From NCBI GenBank assembly GCA_028583405.1, contig CM053261.1, positions 11,154,459 to 11,218,458 of the forward strand: a stretch of DNA of 64,000 bases, written 5' to 3'. Below, piece after piece: positions 38,501-50,600 of this stretch. This DNA comes from Pogonophryne albipinna (lineage: Eukaryota > Chordata > Actinopteri > Perciformes > Artedidraconidae). Numbering within the stretch: the stretch's first letter is position 1; the number at the start of each line of letters is the position of its first letter. Made by a program: the position numbers and the translations under genes. The notes under the pieces were generated by a model. The model was not told the origin of the DNA and did no database searches. It worked only from the letters and a program-made list of their open reading frames with translations.

Positions 38501-39818
38501 ACTGGCTTACAGGAACAGGACAATATAAAAACTTGCTAAAATTGTACAAATAAATAATAGTGACGTGGTGCTGATAAAATTAAAGATAAAGTGTGTTTAA
38601 AATATAAAGACTTACTACTATACATATAAATAAAATAGACATACTATATAGAAAATATGTGCGCTTTTCACAGCGTAATGTAATTAATAAATAATTAATA
38701 TAATAATAAAGGTTGGAATCACCAGAGACCTCATGATTTGGTATTGGCACAGTATATCACAATACCTTTATTATTGAAGTTTAACAATATTATGAGTATT
38801 GCAAGTTATTCACTTTTTTCATTTACAAATTATTAATGCAAAAACATTTGCTAACTTTTAAATCTGTAAATGTTATATTAATAATGTCCATACTAAAAGA
38901 CTGATGCATACACACACAGACAGTATGTAAGATATTGGGATATATCCTGTATTGATTTATTTCCCCTTCCCCTACTGTTGATGAAATGTTTTAAAGAAAC
39001 CTTTTTTCTTTTTTAAGAGGTGACAAAGATCCTCCTGTGTGCAGCTCAGGCTTCACATCAGCTCGTCCCACCAGAGGTACATGTATATTTATCGTGATAA
39101 GGCACACGCATCGATCAGAATGATTCCAGTACAACTCTTCTCACACATTCCTTCCTGTTTAGGTCATTGAACCTGTTATCATGACCATCGCCAACAACTT
39201 TGTGACAGACAGAAACTCCGGGGAGGTCATGACTGTGGGGTAGGTAGAAGCCCTGGACACTTCTGATTTAATGTATGCATGGTTAAAAATGTGCATTATA
39301 TCTGCAGTCATTTTGCAACTTCTAAGAAATACTTTACAGTTTTGCATTCAATTGTTACTCTTTTTTTGTTTCAAGTATCAATGCCATCAGGGAAGTGACC
39401 GCCCGTTGTCCTCTGGCCCTCAATGAAGACTTGCTGCAGGACCTGGTTCAGTACAAGATGCACAAAGACAAGAGTGAGTGAACGTTTTTCTGACACCTGT
39501 CCTTGAATCCCAATGCACCGAGTGAAGGAGGTTTAAATATATGTGCATGGTCACTCATGTTTTGTCTGTATTTGCGTTCAGATGTGATGATGTCTGCCAA
39601 GGGACTGATCCAGCTGTTCAGGAGTCTCAATCCACACATGCTGCACAAGAGAGACAGGGTGAGCAAGATGTTACTTTTACAACAAACAACACTCCTTTTA
39701 AAAGAACTGAATGATAACTTCACATTCAGCAATCGTGAGTATAGTTACCTTTGCCAGAAGTTATGTTCTCGGTTGAGTTTGTTTGCTTGTCATTAGGATT
39801 GTTTGTATTTATTCACAA

Positions 39819-39849
<31 letters not shown>

Positions 39850-42800
39850 AGGAGATGACATTCCCAGTGTGTTGTGCCACCTTTCTTTTATATTTTTGTG
39901 GCAATAATGTTTTTAGGGTTAGGGTTACCTTAAATTCAGATTATTATTATTATTATTATATAGATTTTCGTTAGGATTGGGGAGAAACTACAAGAGCAGT
40001 ATTCAAGAAACTTGGTTTTAGTGTATTTTGGTCCATGGAAGAAGAAATTAGATTTATAAAGCAAAACCGAATCACAAAGCAGATGTATAATTTTCCACTT
40101 TTGTTAATGTTGCAAGAAAGGGCATGTGGCCGAGGTCTGCTCTGACCCTTGTTGTTCGTATTGCAAGACTGACCGAGCACTTCATCACGGTGTCTTTTTA
40201 AATTGTAAATAATTGTAAACTCTGCCACTTGTTTTTTCCAGGGGAGACCCACAGAGGCGTCAGCAGAGGCCAAGATCAAAAACTACGGAGAGCTCGAGGC
40301 TAAAGATTATATCCCTGGAGCTGAAGTCCTGGAGGTGGAGGAGATTGAAAAAGATGGAGAGAAAGAACAAGGTGAGCAGCTATGGTCTTGCTGCTCTGTG
40401 TATGTGTGGAAGATGATCAATGTAAGGCTAATGTGCCTATTTTCCATATTGTCCAACAGATGGCTGGGAGAGTGCCAGTATCAGTGATGGTGATGACGAT
40501 GGGGAGTGGGTGGACGTTCACCACTCGGGTGATGAAGACACAGCAGAAGTGGTAAGAATAAAACGTTACCAACTATAAACTGATGTTAGTTGTGTATGGT
40601 ATTTGTGTTTCAATATGAGAGTTTTGTGTGTTTCTGTCAGGCGGAGATTCTTCAGAATATGCCAGTTGAGGAAAGAAAGGTCAAAGCGGCGGCGGTCAGC
40701 GGCAGCCGGCTCCTCACTCAGGAAGACTTCAAGAAGATCCGACTCGTCCAGCTGGCCAAGGAGATCGACAACGCGCCAGGAAAGGGCCAGAAGAGGACAA
40801 ATGTGGAACTCGACGAAGAGGAGGACAACAGGTTGGAAAGCTGTTTGTACAAAAAGCTTAAAGCAATATTTACACATATGAAATTGTATTCACAATAGTT
40901 GTTGGGAAGATAAAGAGAATATTTTGTTGTTTTTTCAGAGGAGAGGTGCTAACCTTGAGGCATATTGAGAAACTGCATAAGAAACCAAAAGACGACAAGG
41001 ACACACGCCTGGCAACAGCAAAGGTAAACCTTTATGCTAACTGTAGAGGGATTTAAAGTATATCTGATGTGAAATCATTGTTTCTTAACCAGCTGAAACA
41101 CCTTTGACTCTGAAATGTCATGAACAAGCAGTTTGTATAATGTGAGGGTAAGCAATGATGCGTGGCTGCATATTATAATTATTTCCATTACATATAATAT
41201 TCCTACTGATTATTGTCTTAAGGCGAGACACGGCAGGCAAAAACATCGTTTTTCAAGTACTGGTCAATTTTGAGATTTTGTGCTATTTTGATTCCATAAC
41301 ATGTTTTCTTTCAGGCTTTTGGAAGGAAAACGTACAAAATACACATTTAAGTGTTTATTTTACTATAGTTTGTCTATTTGCGTCTGTAGATTTCTCCTAA
41401 ATTCACCAAAAGTTAGCATTCTAACGTAACATAAAGTACCGCGACCGCTGTGTGCACCATGTCAACAGAGATATCGTTGGAAAGCTCCGTCTCTCCTGCA
41501 CAATCTCATCAGATCCAAATATGGTCATTTCCTTTGTATCAGCAACCAATCGTGAAAGCACAAAGGGGTCTTAAACCAAGAAACGAAATCTCATTGGCTG
41601 GTGTCAATTTCTGACAACGTGATTCGTTCAGATGCGTCACGTGGTGTGCTAAAACACTTCCTGGTTAGCTTTCCGCTAGAAATTGAAATATCAAAATGGC
41701 AAAAGAACGGCGAAAAAAACGTTCACAGAGAAGACGACAACAATTGTCACTTGCACGAAGCAAGGTTATACAAAAAAAGAACAGGAGGGTTTATCTAGCG
41801 CCTCACTGCAATCTTTAAAGGTCGTTTTCTCAAAATGAGTTTTTTCTCCTACTCTGAGTTCGAAATTTCAACTTCAGTAGCACGTATAGACACCAAACCT
41901 TCCAGTTATATTCCTATCAATATTATGAAGGCTTTTACAGAAGGGTTTGTTCATATATCATTCATAACCTGAATTATACAACATTGTATACCTAAAAACA
42001 TGGCGAAAATGGATATTTTAGGGCTGTTGACAGTATTTCCTGATTTATGGAGTGATAAAAAGAGATATCCAATATCCCTTCTGTAAAAGCCTTAGATACT
42101 AATATGACTACAAAATGAAACAAGAATTTTGAACCTGGCTTTATCCAAAGTTCAGATTTCGATTCCTGAAATGTGTTAAAATATGTGCATATTTAATGAG
42201 ATAATGGGTAATTTGCATATTTAAACATGCTATTTCAGAAACAATTGCGTTATTGTAAGTAATTAACTGGATACATTTCTAGCTGATACCTTTAAGTTAA
42301 AAAAAATACCCTATTCATCTGGGGTGTCTCGCCTTAACTAATCATTTGGTCTATAAAATGACAGGAAAAACATATGTTTTACTATCATTGTACAACTAGA
42401 AAACACTAAATATTCACAAAATAACAGTTGGGACCGGTACATTTCTTAGCATTTTTCATTATTAAAACTGTTTTTTGATACATTTTCTGTTGATCAAACA
42501 ATTAATTGATCAACTAACCATTTCCGTTCTAATGGTGCGTTTGATTTTAGGCGGGAAGGTCCGAACGGAAGGACTTTCATAAGAAGCACCAGAAGCTCAA
42601 CCCTTTCGCCAGCACCAGCAACAAGGAGAAGAGGAAGACGAAGAACTTCATGATGATGAGACACAGCGAGGGCGTCAGAACTAAAGGCAAACGTTCCTTC
42701 AGAGACAAACAGGTCAGTCACACCTGTCAGAAACAGCTACTGTATCTCACTGCAGATTAATTGATTTTATTGAATATAAAGTTGTAATTTAAACATTTTT

Positions 42801-42855
42801 TCTTTTTCAGATTGCTCTACGGGATTCACTCCTAAAAAAGAAGAAGTTGCACTAG
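35527..42855 (+). CDS. sdad1: sdad1, SDA1 domain-containing protein 1 (complete, 22 exons)
   Basis: Nucleolar protein of the Sda1 family, needed in yeast for 60S pre-ribosome maturation and export; the vertebrate protein is presumed to do the same. ATG at 35527 has a good context (GCAACCATGTCGG). The 22 exons are 35527-35616, 35720-35824, 36370-36468, 36573-36683, 36909-36980, 37078-37178, 37265-37322, 37407-37481, 37595-37696, 37787-37856, 37964-38067, 38317-38374, 39018-39076, 39163-39239, 39376-39473, 39582-39658, 40242-40371, 40460-40551, 40641-40831, 40939-41023, 42551-42712 and 42811-42855. They give 686 aa; human SDAD1 is 687. Signatures: [17 protein letters not shown] at the N terminus, [31 protein letters not shown], an acidic tract ([13 protein letters not shown]), lysine-rich stretches for nucleolar targeting, [34 protein letters not shown] and the final KKKKLH. 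The eighth intron starts with GC rather than GT. Confidence 0.97.
36220..36312. repeat. end fragment of the AAGTA-rich fish repeat, reverse orientation
   Basis: Read on the minus strand it gives GCGGTGCGAGAAGTACATTT, then ACTCAAACTTGAGGTACTCG, which matches the left end of the family seen at 44705. It lies in sdad1 intron 2. The right border is not visible. Confidence 0.5.
37482..37594 (+). other. sdad1: sdad1 intron 8, GC-AG type
   Basis: The exon ends SDSESE at 37481 and the following bases are GCAAGT, the optimal GC-donor context (GAG before, AAGT after). The acceptor TTTCAG is at 37594 and the next exon starts [10 protein letters not shown]. The reading frame is kept only with this border; GT at 37486 would shift it. 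Confidence 0.8.
38433..38700. repeat. probable interspersed repeat in sdad1 intron 12
   Basis: Segment with ACATACTTTATTGTCATTTC, then AACAATACACAGAGTGTACT and AACGAAATGTCGTTGTACTG. It has the look of a common fish repeat (recognised from memory) followed by AT-rich sequence. No TIR or coding frame was found. Borders are approximate. Confidence 0.45.
39818..39850. repeat. (TA)n microsatellite
   Basis: Alternating TA of about 26 bases within sdad1 intron 16. Simple sequence only. Confidence 0.9.
41222..42333. mobile_element. 1.1-kb TTAA-flanked TIR element in sdad1 intron 20
   Basis: GGCGAGACAC at 41222-41231 is inverted as GTGTCTCGCC at 42324-42333, and TTAA stands directly outside both ends (41218-41221, 42334-42337). 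The four-base TTAA duplication with 5'-GG termini is the Kolobok pattern; piggyBac also uses TTAA but its ends usually start CC. No full transposase is present. A basic open segment starting [16 protein letters not shown] at about 41694 could be a remnant, but it is only about 41 codons long. Family is inferred. Confidence 0.8.
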
Positions 42856-42965
42856 AAGGACATGTTATGATGAATTTGCCTCGTCTGTCAAACATGGTCA
42901 GTTTATCAATGTATTATTTTCAGCATATAACCTGTATCCATTTACAATATTCTGAAATAAACAAT
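42856..42965 (+). terminator. sdad1: sdad1 3' UTR and polyadenylation signal
   Basis: The stop TAG is at 42853-42855. AATAAA is at 42956-42961, about 100 bases downstream, followed by T/G-rich sequence (TTTGGTCATTATTGTGTG). A short 3' UTR is therefore likely. Confidence 0.75.
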
Positions 42966-43870
42966 ATTTGGTCATTATTGTGTGAAGGTTTCTGTATAAG
43001 TCTCATTATTTTTTGTTCTGTTTGTTAAAGCCCCTCCCCTCCCTGATCAAAAGCCTCTCATTTCAGTAATTTACCGTACAGTGCAACAAACTCATTAAAG
43101 TAATTACTATAACAGAGATCAAACTCTTATATAGATCAAAATGTCTGGGGAATAATTTCTATGAAAAATATGTTTGGTGTTAAAATCTGAAATATGCAGA
43201 CACTGCACTGATATACAGTAAATGGAACTCCAATCATGATGAGATGGTGTTAATGTATAATATTGGCAAAGATTTAATTGGGCAATATAGTTATATAACA
43301 ATTGACTCATTACAGTCTAACATTTCCTTACTTTGCACATTATTCTGTATTTTCGTGCCTTATTAACTTAAACCTGTGTGCAGTGAGGCAGAAGACAGAT
43401 AATCTCTTTGCCATACCACTATGTGTTTATTTCATGTTTAACTGCACACTATTTGTGGGGATGTTTGAAAGCAAATTATCTAAAGTTAAATATGAAGCAA
43501 TAGTCTAAAATCAACTTTGATATGAATACTTTTAGAGGTGTTAGAAAAGTGGTATGATGAACATTTATTCTTGAATTAGATTGGGAAAGCGAAGAAAGTT
43601 TAGCTAGACCCTTGTACGCATTATTGCCGGACCTCTGTAATTAATTTATAAATGTGAAGCAATTTGATATTTTAAGGTATCACATTTTTAAGATTTAGAA
43701 ACAAAAATACATTTACTTAAATCTTGTTGCTTTCAACCAGCATTGTATATTGAAGCCCTTTACTGCAATGCAATACAATATTGAGAATCATAATGAAAAA
43801 GTCATTTTGCAGAACCATCCTTTTTTCGCGGAAAAAGCCATATTTGGCAGGGTTTCATTACGTTCCTTCA
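42966..43870. other. intergenic region between sdad1 and klhl8, no gene seen
   Basis: AT-rich with many A/T runs. No exon-like segment, RNA gene or repeat with defined ends was recognised. Confidence 0.55.
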
Positions 43871-43890
43871 GCTGGCGTTTAATACTTAAA

Positions 43891-44311
43891 ACTACAATTC
43901 CCATGAAGCACCTGGAATCACAACAAACGTGCCAAAAATAAAAAACATTCCGCTCAATGAAGCCGGCGTCTTAATTCTTGCTGCGACATGAGGTATCTAA
44001 ATTAAATATTTTTGAAATAGCTCAACCATTGTCCAATGTCTTATACTCATTTGTGGTATTCTAAATGTAATATTATCGGTAAACTCACGGCGTAATCCCT
44101 TCCGCCCCCTGCATGCTAACATTAGCTCTACGCGGAAGCTAACTGTTTGCTAGTTGCCGTTAGCAAACAAGCCAACCGTTAACGATAATACCGTAATTGA
44201 TAGTCTAGAGATAGCTTTATCGCACTTATTAGAGTCTGGTAGCTATTTTTCCTGGTTTCAGAGAGAGACACACTTCCATGTGGTCCAACTTTAACTATAG
44301 GATGTGAACAC
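43891..44311 (+). promoter_or_regulatory. klhl8: probable klhl8 promoter and non-coding first exon
   Basis: ACTACAATTCCCATGAAG at 43891 matches the ZNF143/Staf binding motif (ACTACAAyTCCCA), a frequent element of TATA-less promoters. The following 400 bases are richer in CpG than their surroundings, and a good donor (CACG|GTACGT) occurs at 44312. The first coding exon has an acceptor with 22 bases of untranslated sequence before its ATG, so at least one upstream non-coding exon is required. The exact transcription start is unknown. Confidence 0.55.
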
Positions 44312-44704
44312 GGTACGTATGCGGCAACATTACCTAACATAACCCCTTATAACCCGAGCTGGTCAAACAAACTAATAACTGTTTTAGATTTTGATTCCAG
44401 CTTTTGTCAATTGTTATACCAATAGTTATGTGTTAACATGACTGCGATCAATATGAGCATGCTTTGGTATCACACCCGAGAAGTATGTACAGGTCAAAAA
44501 TGATTCTGACTCAAGATGCTGCTCGTGATAGTTTACATTGAACTGGCTAGGTGTGCGTGATATTTGCAGTAACGTTATACGTGGTGTTTTATCCTAAATG
44601 TTTGCTTGCTTTAAATATTCTCTTTATTATAGTGTCCAGGAGTAGTTGGACACTATCTTTGTGACATACATTCGGGCATGTGCTAGAAAAAGTGTCCTGC
44701 ACAC

Positions 44705-45237
44705 CAGTGGTGTAAAGTAACTAAGTAGATTTACTGAAGTACTGTACTCTCTTGTATTTCAATGTCATGTGTTGATACTTTGTACTTCTATCCCCCTATA
44801 ATTCACAGTTAAATGGTGTGTTTTACGCCATAACCTTAATTTAATACCTTTAGTTACTTTGTAGAATTTGTTTAATGATGTGAAATATAATCAACACGAC
44901 TTTGTTTACACCTGGAGTAACATTCACAAGCTACCCTGCAGTATACAGTCATTCAAACTAGCTGCACCTTTACCAGTTTTAATAACACTCCAATGCATCA
45001 ATAATAATAATAATAATAATAATCAAAACATGTAATATGTATTATTCTGGTATGGGCCAATCAGCATAATGAGTGCTTTTACTTTTGGTACTTCATGTTC
45101 ATTTTGATGCTGATACTTTTGTACTTTTACATGAGTAACATTTTAATTGCAGGATTTTAACTTATGACAGAGTATTCTTACCCTCTGATAGTTTTACTTT
45201 GACTTAAGTACAAGATTGAAGTACTCTGCTCCACACT
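44705..45237. repeat. fish interspersed TIR-like repeat (AAGTA-rich)
   Basis: Begins CAGTGGTGTAAAGTAACTAA and ends with the partly inverted AAGTACTCTGCTCCACAC. The interior has TTTTACTTTTGGTACTTCAT, TTTTGTACTTTTACATGAG and an (AAT)n tract (about 45000-45023). It is the most complete of four related segments in this window (others near 20020-20372, 36220-36312 and 58370-58545). It lies in the presumed first intron of klhl8. Confidence 0.7.
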
Positions 45238-46683
45238 TTAATACTTAGTTGGAGATTTGGGATTAACATTGCACCATGTTTGGATGGCAAAAACAGAATC
45301 TACTTCTTAGGTATAGATACAATAGTAAAACGTGCATGTGTGATGTGTAATCTGAAGAAATACATACTGTAGATGTGCAATATTTGTCCTGCCTTCTGCG
45401 TTTCAATAAGTCTGCTTGACAATTATCATTCCTTTTCACAATCTGCCTCAATACCTTAAAAGGAAATATTACAACAAACTTACATTCAGATGAAAGCTCA
45501 AATAATTGTGTAGTTACTGTCACAATACTGTGATCAGACTATAGAAGCATTAAGTGTAGTTGCGGTGTGTTCTTGGTGTCATGAGTGCATAGAGAGGTTT
45601 TCTACACATTTCTATCTAATGGGTTATTTTGGTTGCTTAATGGAAGTCCCTTTTGTATGCAGATGCATTGAAATAATATGTACGCATTTAAAAATAGGTT
45701 GCTGTCGCCACGTTTGTTTTTTCAGTTTGTACTCAGCAGAGTTCTGAAATACATCTCTGCCTTTTTAAATTATTGAATATCTCACTCCTCATAAATAATA
45801 CAACTTGACAATGTTATCATCTTAATGATATGAAAGTCCTGAATCTGTCATTGAGTTAAGGGAATATTACAAAGTCCCTACGTGTGGTTGCATAGATGAA
45901 GCCTATCAGAAGTGGAGATAGAGAGCCTTTGATCACTAGTGCATATGATGTGACTTGATGTTTCTGCTCTTATAGCTGAGAGGACTAGTGATGAGGGGGC
46001 GATACACTGTCTATTCAGTGTCAGAGACATAGCTTAAGAGAGACTGCATCATCTGAAAGATGTGGGTGGAGCTCTGGCCTCGGGCTGTCTGCTTCAGTTT
46101 CTCTGTGAAAGTATCAGCTGTGGAGATTTTTCATCAGCTTCATCAATAGGTAGGAATTGTTATGGGTTCGATTGCACAGTTGTTCTCTGCCTGATCTGCC
46201 ATGTAAGCTTAGAGGAATCTGCATGTTTTATGTATTGTCTTTAGCCTCTGTTGAAGGAATGAGTTGAAGGGGAAGTGACACTGAAAGGGAGAGGAATACT
46301 GACCGAACTTGCTCAGCTGGCAGGCAGTGTCCCCCGCCACCGATTCTGCTTTTGTTTCCTCCATGGAAATCTGCAGAAGGTTATTTGCACCGAGTTGTGG
46401 TTTCTATTTCATATTGCAAGGTATTCTTACATCATGCAGTGAACATTTGGCCTGCCTTTAGCTGAGAACTGGCAGATGATCTATTGTTTATCATTTCCTT
46501 CACAGTCTATCAATTGGGTATTTGGTTTCATAAATCAATATTCAATTTATTGTTCAATTTATGAGTTTTTTGCGGGAAAAACTGTGATGATAGGCAAAAA
46601 TCTTCACCACTGATGTGCTGGAAGAAACAATTGAATATCACAGTTGATTTTTCATTAATAATGTAATCCTCTCTGTCCTATAG
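45238..46683 (+). other. rest of presumed klhl8 5' intron
   Basis: No coding exon seen. A possible extra non-coding exon could end at the GTAGGA donor near 46149, but nothing else supports it. The acceptor of the first coding exon (CCTATAG) ends at 46683. Confidence 0.45.
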
Positions 46684-46705
46684 GTGTTGTTACCTGTAGC
46701 CAGCT

Positions 46706-47659
46706 ATGGCACCAGGGGATGTGGTGCCAGACCATATCAAGCAGGTGAAGCCCAAAGAGAAGCGTCCTGCGATCAAGGCACCGAAAGCAGACTGTGAGCC
46801 GGATGGGTCGTTTATCTTCGAGGCTCATGAGGCCTGGAAAGATTTCCATAACTCCCTCAGACATTTCTATGAAGTAGGAGAGCTCTGTGACGTCACGCTG
46901 AAGGTAGGTCACTCAATCTGACTCAAGTAAAGTGGGAGATTTGTTTGTCTTACAAGTTTGTCAGTATTGCCATGTTAAATGTTGCGATTAAAAAAAGTTC
47001 TATAGAATAATTAATCAGAAATTCATGTTAATCTTATTTTTTTTTAATCCCTTATTCGCTGCCAAAACCACAATATTCTGTATTTTTCCCCCTGTTTTTT
47101 TTAAACATGTGTCTCTTTGTAGGTTGGCAGTAGGCTGATACCATGCCACAAGCTAGTGCTGGCTTGTGTGATCCCTTACTTCAGGTATTGGACATCTTTA
47201 TGTTCTATTTTTTTAATATATGTATTTCTTTACCTTGGTACTGGATATTTAATCTTAAAATTGATTTCATGTAACATTTATATAAAGATGCTTAGATAAA
47301 ATTGCTGTGTTCGTTCTGGTATATTGACATTTGGGTTCCCACAGGTCCTTTTATTATATCCGTTTCATATCGGTGAAAACACATGAACGTTGTTCTTTTG
47401 TGTAGATGGAGATGATGACAGTGTTCTAAATATAAGAACTTCTTTAGCTGAATTCAAAAATATTTGAAACTTTGTGGTCATTTCTTCCCTCAGGGCCATG
47501 TTCCTGTCAGAGATGTCCGAGGCTAAGCAGAACCTCATAGAGATCAAGGACTTTGATGGTGACGCCATCCAGGACCTGGTGCATTTCGCTTACTCCTCAA
47601 AGCTCACATTAACTGTGGACAATGTTCAACCTCTGCTGTATGCTGCCTGCATCCTTCAG
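46706..47659 (+). CDS. klhl8: klhl8 BTB domain exons
   Basis: Three exons. The domain reads FYEVGELCDVTLKVGSRLIP, CHKLVLACVIPYFRAMFLSE, and FDGDAIQDLVHFAYSSKLTL, then NVQPLLYAACILQ. BTB domains dimerise and bind the N terminus of Cullin-3. The junction inside YFRAMF (phase 2) is the usual place in this family. Confidence 0.95.
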
Positions 47660-50600
47660 GTAAACACAAACAATCAACAACACCAAGCTTTCATACACGT
47701 TGTCCTCCTTATTTTGCATGAATTAAGGGTCTCTGAATTGTTGCTTTCAGGTAATACATCATCTGTTAATCCTATTTCCGTTTATTTGCTTTATCTCAGG
47801 TGGAATTGGTGGCGAGAGCCTGCTGTGAGTACATGAAGGCCCACTTTCACCCCACGAACTGCCTGGCGGTACGTACCTTCGCTGAGAGCCACAATCGTGT
47901 GGACCTGATGGACATGGCCGACCGCTACGCCTGCGAACACTTCACTGAGGTGACGGAGTGCGAGGACTTCACCTGCGTGTCTCCCAAGCACTTGCGCACC
48001 TTGTTGTCCTCTAGCGAACTCAATATTCATTCAGAAACACAGGTGTACAACGCAGCCGTGAAATGGCTGAAGGCTAACCCGCAGCACCACGAGGACTGGC
48101 TGGAACAGATCATGTCTCAGGTCAGAGAGCGCAACACTTAAAGTCATCAAAGGCTGGGGTTTAGCTTAGTTTAAAGGTCTCCTATCATGCAAAAGGCACT
48201 TTTCAATGTCTTTTATACATAAATCCCCGGTGTGTCAGTAGACTCACAAAGTGTCAGAAAATAAAACCCTCTCTCTTTTCCTCCGTACCCACATCTCTTA
48301 AAACGGGGGTACAACGGAGCTGATCCAGTTTCTGACGTAATATCGGAAATGTGGGCTGGCTTTACACCAACGGCCCTATCAGAAACGTCACTATCAGAAA
48401 CAATGCGTGACGTTTTGGAAGTAATATGGTCTATGTTTACATTAGCAAGCATCGCTAACACTCAGAGCTAACCTGTACTTTTTTCCGGAATCAGCAGTTC
48501 TCTAACAGGGCTGAAATAGAGGGTTATGAGGCATGGCTAGAATGGGTGATCTGTTTGGTATTTTGAGCAAAACACTACATAGACATGTTTTTTATATATC
48601 TGAGACCTATAATATATGCCTTCAAATTGTATAATAGGAGACCTTTAAGTAAATCAATGCTGTGTTTTTCTTAAATGTGTTATACAACCAAAAGTGATGT
48701 GTTTGAAAGTGTGTGCTCTCATTGACTTTGTGGCCTAGTTTACTGGTTATCTAATTGTTTAGTGACATAACTCTGTAGAATGAGTGTATGTGTTCTTTAA
48801 GCTTTATTCAATCACTTTTACACCCACAATAATATGTGCATGCTGGCCTCTCCTGCAGGTGCGCCTCCCCCTGCTCCCTGTAGAGTTCCTGACGGGGTCA
48901 GTGTCTAAGGACGAGATGATTAAAGGGAACCTGAGCTGTCGCGACCTGATGGACGAAGCCAGGAACTACCACCTGCACCTTAGCAACAAGGTGGTGCTGG
49001 ACTTTGAGTATACAGTCCGTACCATTCCCCGGAAACACACTGCAGGTGATGCTTATATGATGCTGGTGTTTGGCTTTGATCAACTGATTTGATGGCTTTT
49101 AGCAACAATCAGCACTTTTTCTTATCATCTTTGAAAAAACACATTCATAAAACCAAATGCCTGTCTGTGCGTTTGTGTTGTTACACGCTTGGTCTTGTTT
49201 TCATAACAAAAGCACAATTCCAAAAACGTATATAATTTCTGTTTTTTCATAATTTTTTGTCTTTATAAAAGTGTTTATTCTGAGGTTCTTTGGGCTTTAA
49301 GTATGATGTGCTTTCCCTTTATCAACATTCTGTTATTTCCCTTTTTCCTCTCAGGGGTTTTGTTCTGTGTGGGGGGCCGGGGGGGTTCTGGTGACCCATT
49401 TCGCAGCATCGAGTGTTACTCCATCACCAAAAACAGCTGGTTCTTTGGTCCTGAAATGAACAGCAGACGGCGTCACGTGGGTGTCATATCTGTAGGAGGT
49501 AAGAGCGGTGACTATCAGAAAGCTGCAGAAAGAAGGAGCAGCTGGGTTTAGAAAGAGCACAGAGCAACATTATCACTGCCAGTTCATCGGGACACCTATC
49601 TGAAACTAATGCCGTCTAATACAACAGTCTTTCATTCAATTCCACCTTAGTAAAGGTTAAGATATTCCGTTTTGTTGAATCTGTTGTGGAGAGTTATTGA
49701 TTCAACGTCATGATCATTTTGGAGGATGCAGTTTGTGGTGCTGTGTTGCATTATTCAAAAGTGTCTTTATTATTTACATAAACTGGTAATTGAGTGTGTG
49801 TTTTATACTTTGTCTACTGCTTTACCCTGACATTTAAGGTTTTAAGAATATCATCTTTAAATGCTAGCTCTAATTTGCAAAGAAAAAGGTTTATGGGGAA
49901 TCTGGAAAACACACTTAAGTGAATACAGTTGACCTTTTGAACTTCCCGAATGAAAACATTATCCATGGTCAGGTCACATGATCATTTAGACTTAACTTCC
50001 TTCTTTTATTACTGTCTGTTTCTTTAGGCAAGGTGTATGCTGTCGGGGGCCATGATGGTACCGAACATTTGGGCAACATGGAGATGTTTGACCCCCTCAC
50101 CAACAAGTGGATGATGAAAGCCTCCATGAACACCAAGAGGTACGCAGACGCTACAATGTGCGGTCCTTTCTGACCATTTCTTCTTCCATTTACATTCTGA
50201 ATACAAAAGAAACTCTCCAGAGAGGATGCATCTAAAACGCCATTTTGTGCTGCAGTTTGGTTAAGAAAAACAAAACCTTTGTATATACAAATGAATGTTC
50301 TGGTACTTGGTAGCAGTGATATTTACAAACTCCAGTTTTAGGTGCTTTATTTTGCGGTTTCAAAAGAGTCTAAAGAAGATAATCATCTCTCTATTGTTGC
50401 AATTCCCCGCCTTAATAATGACACTATTTGACTGACCAAATGAGTAGGATAATATGGGTGGCCAAATCCACTTCATTGGACAAAGTCATTGAAAATATGT
50501 AATATATTTAAATACATAAAGCCTAGAATGTGTACTTTTCTTTACACTCACAGCTTGACCTCTTCAAAACCCTCCTGTTGATCTCTAAATCCTATTTTCT

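Noticed and set aside
41601..41798. 65-codon frame within the TTAA-flanked element
   Set aside because: No transposase motif, and it overlaps another short basic frame; too short to call a gene.
35617..42810. snoRNA genes in sdad1 introns
   Set aside because: Ribosome-related genes often host them, but I found no intron with a convincing pair of C (RTGATGA) and D (CTGA) boxes or an H/ACA pattern.
46050..46150. Possible additional klhl8 non-coding exon ending at a GTAGGA donor
   Set aside because: Only a donor-like site supports it; no acceptor or conservation could be judged.
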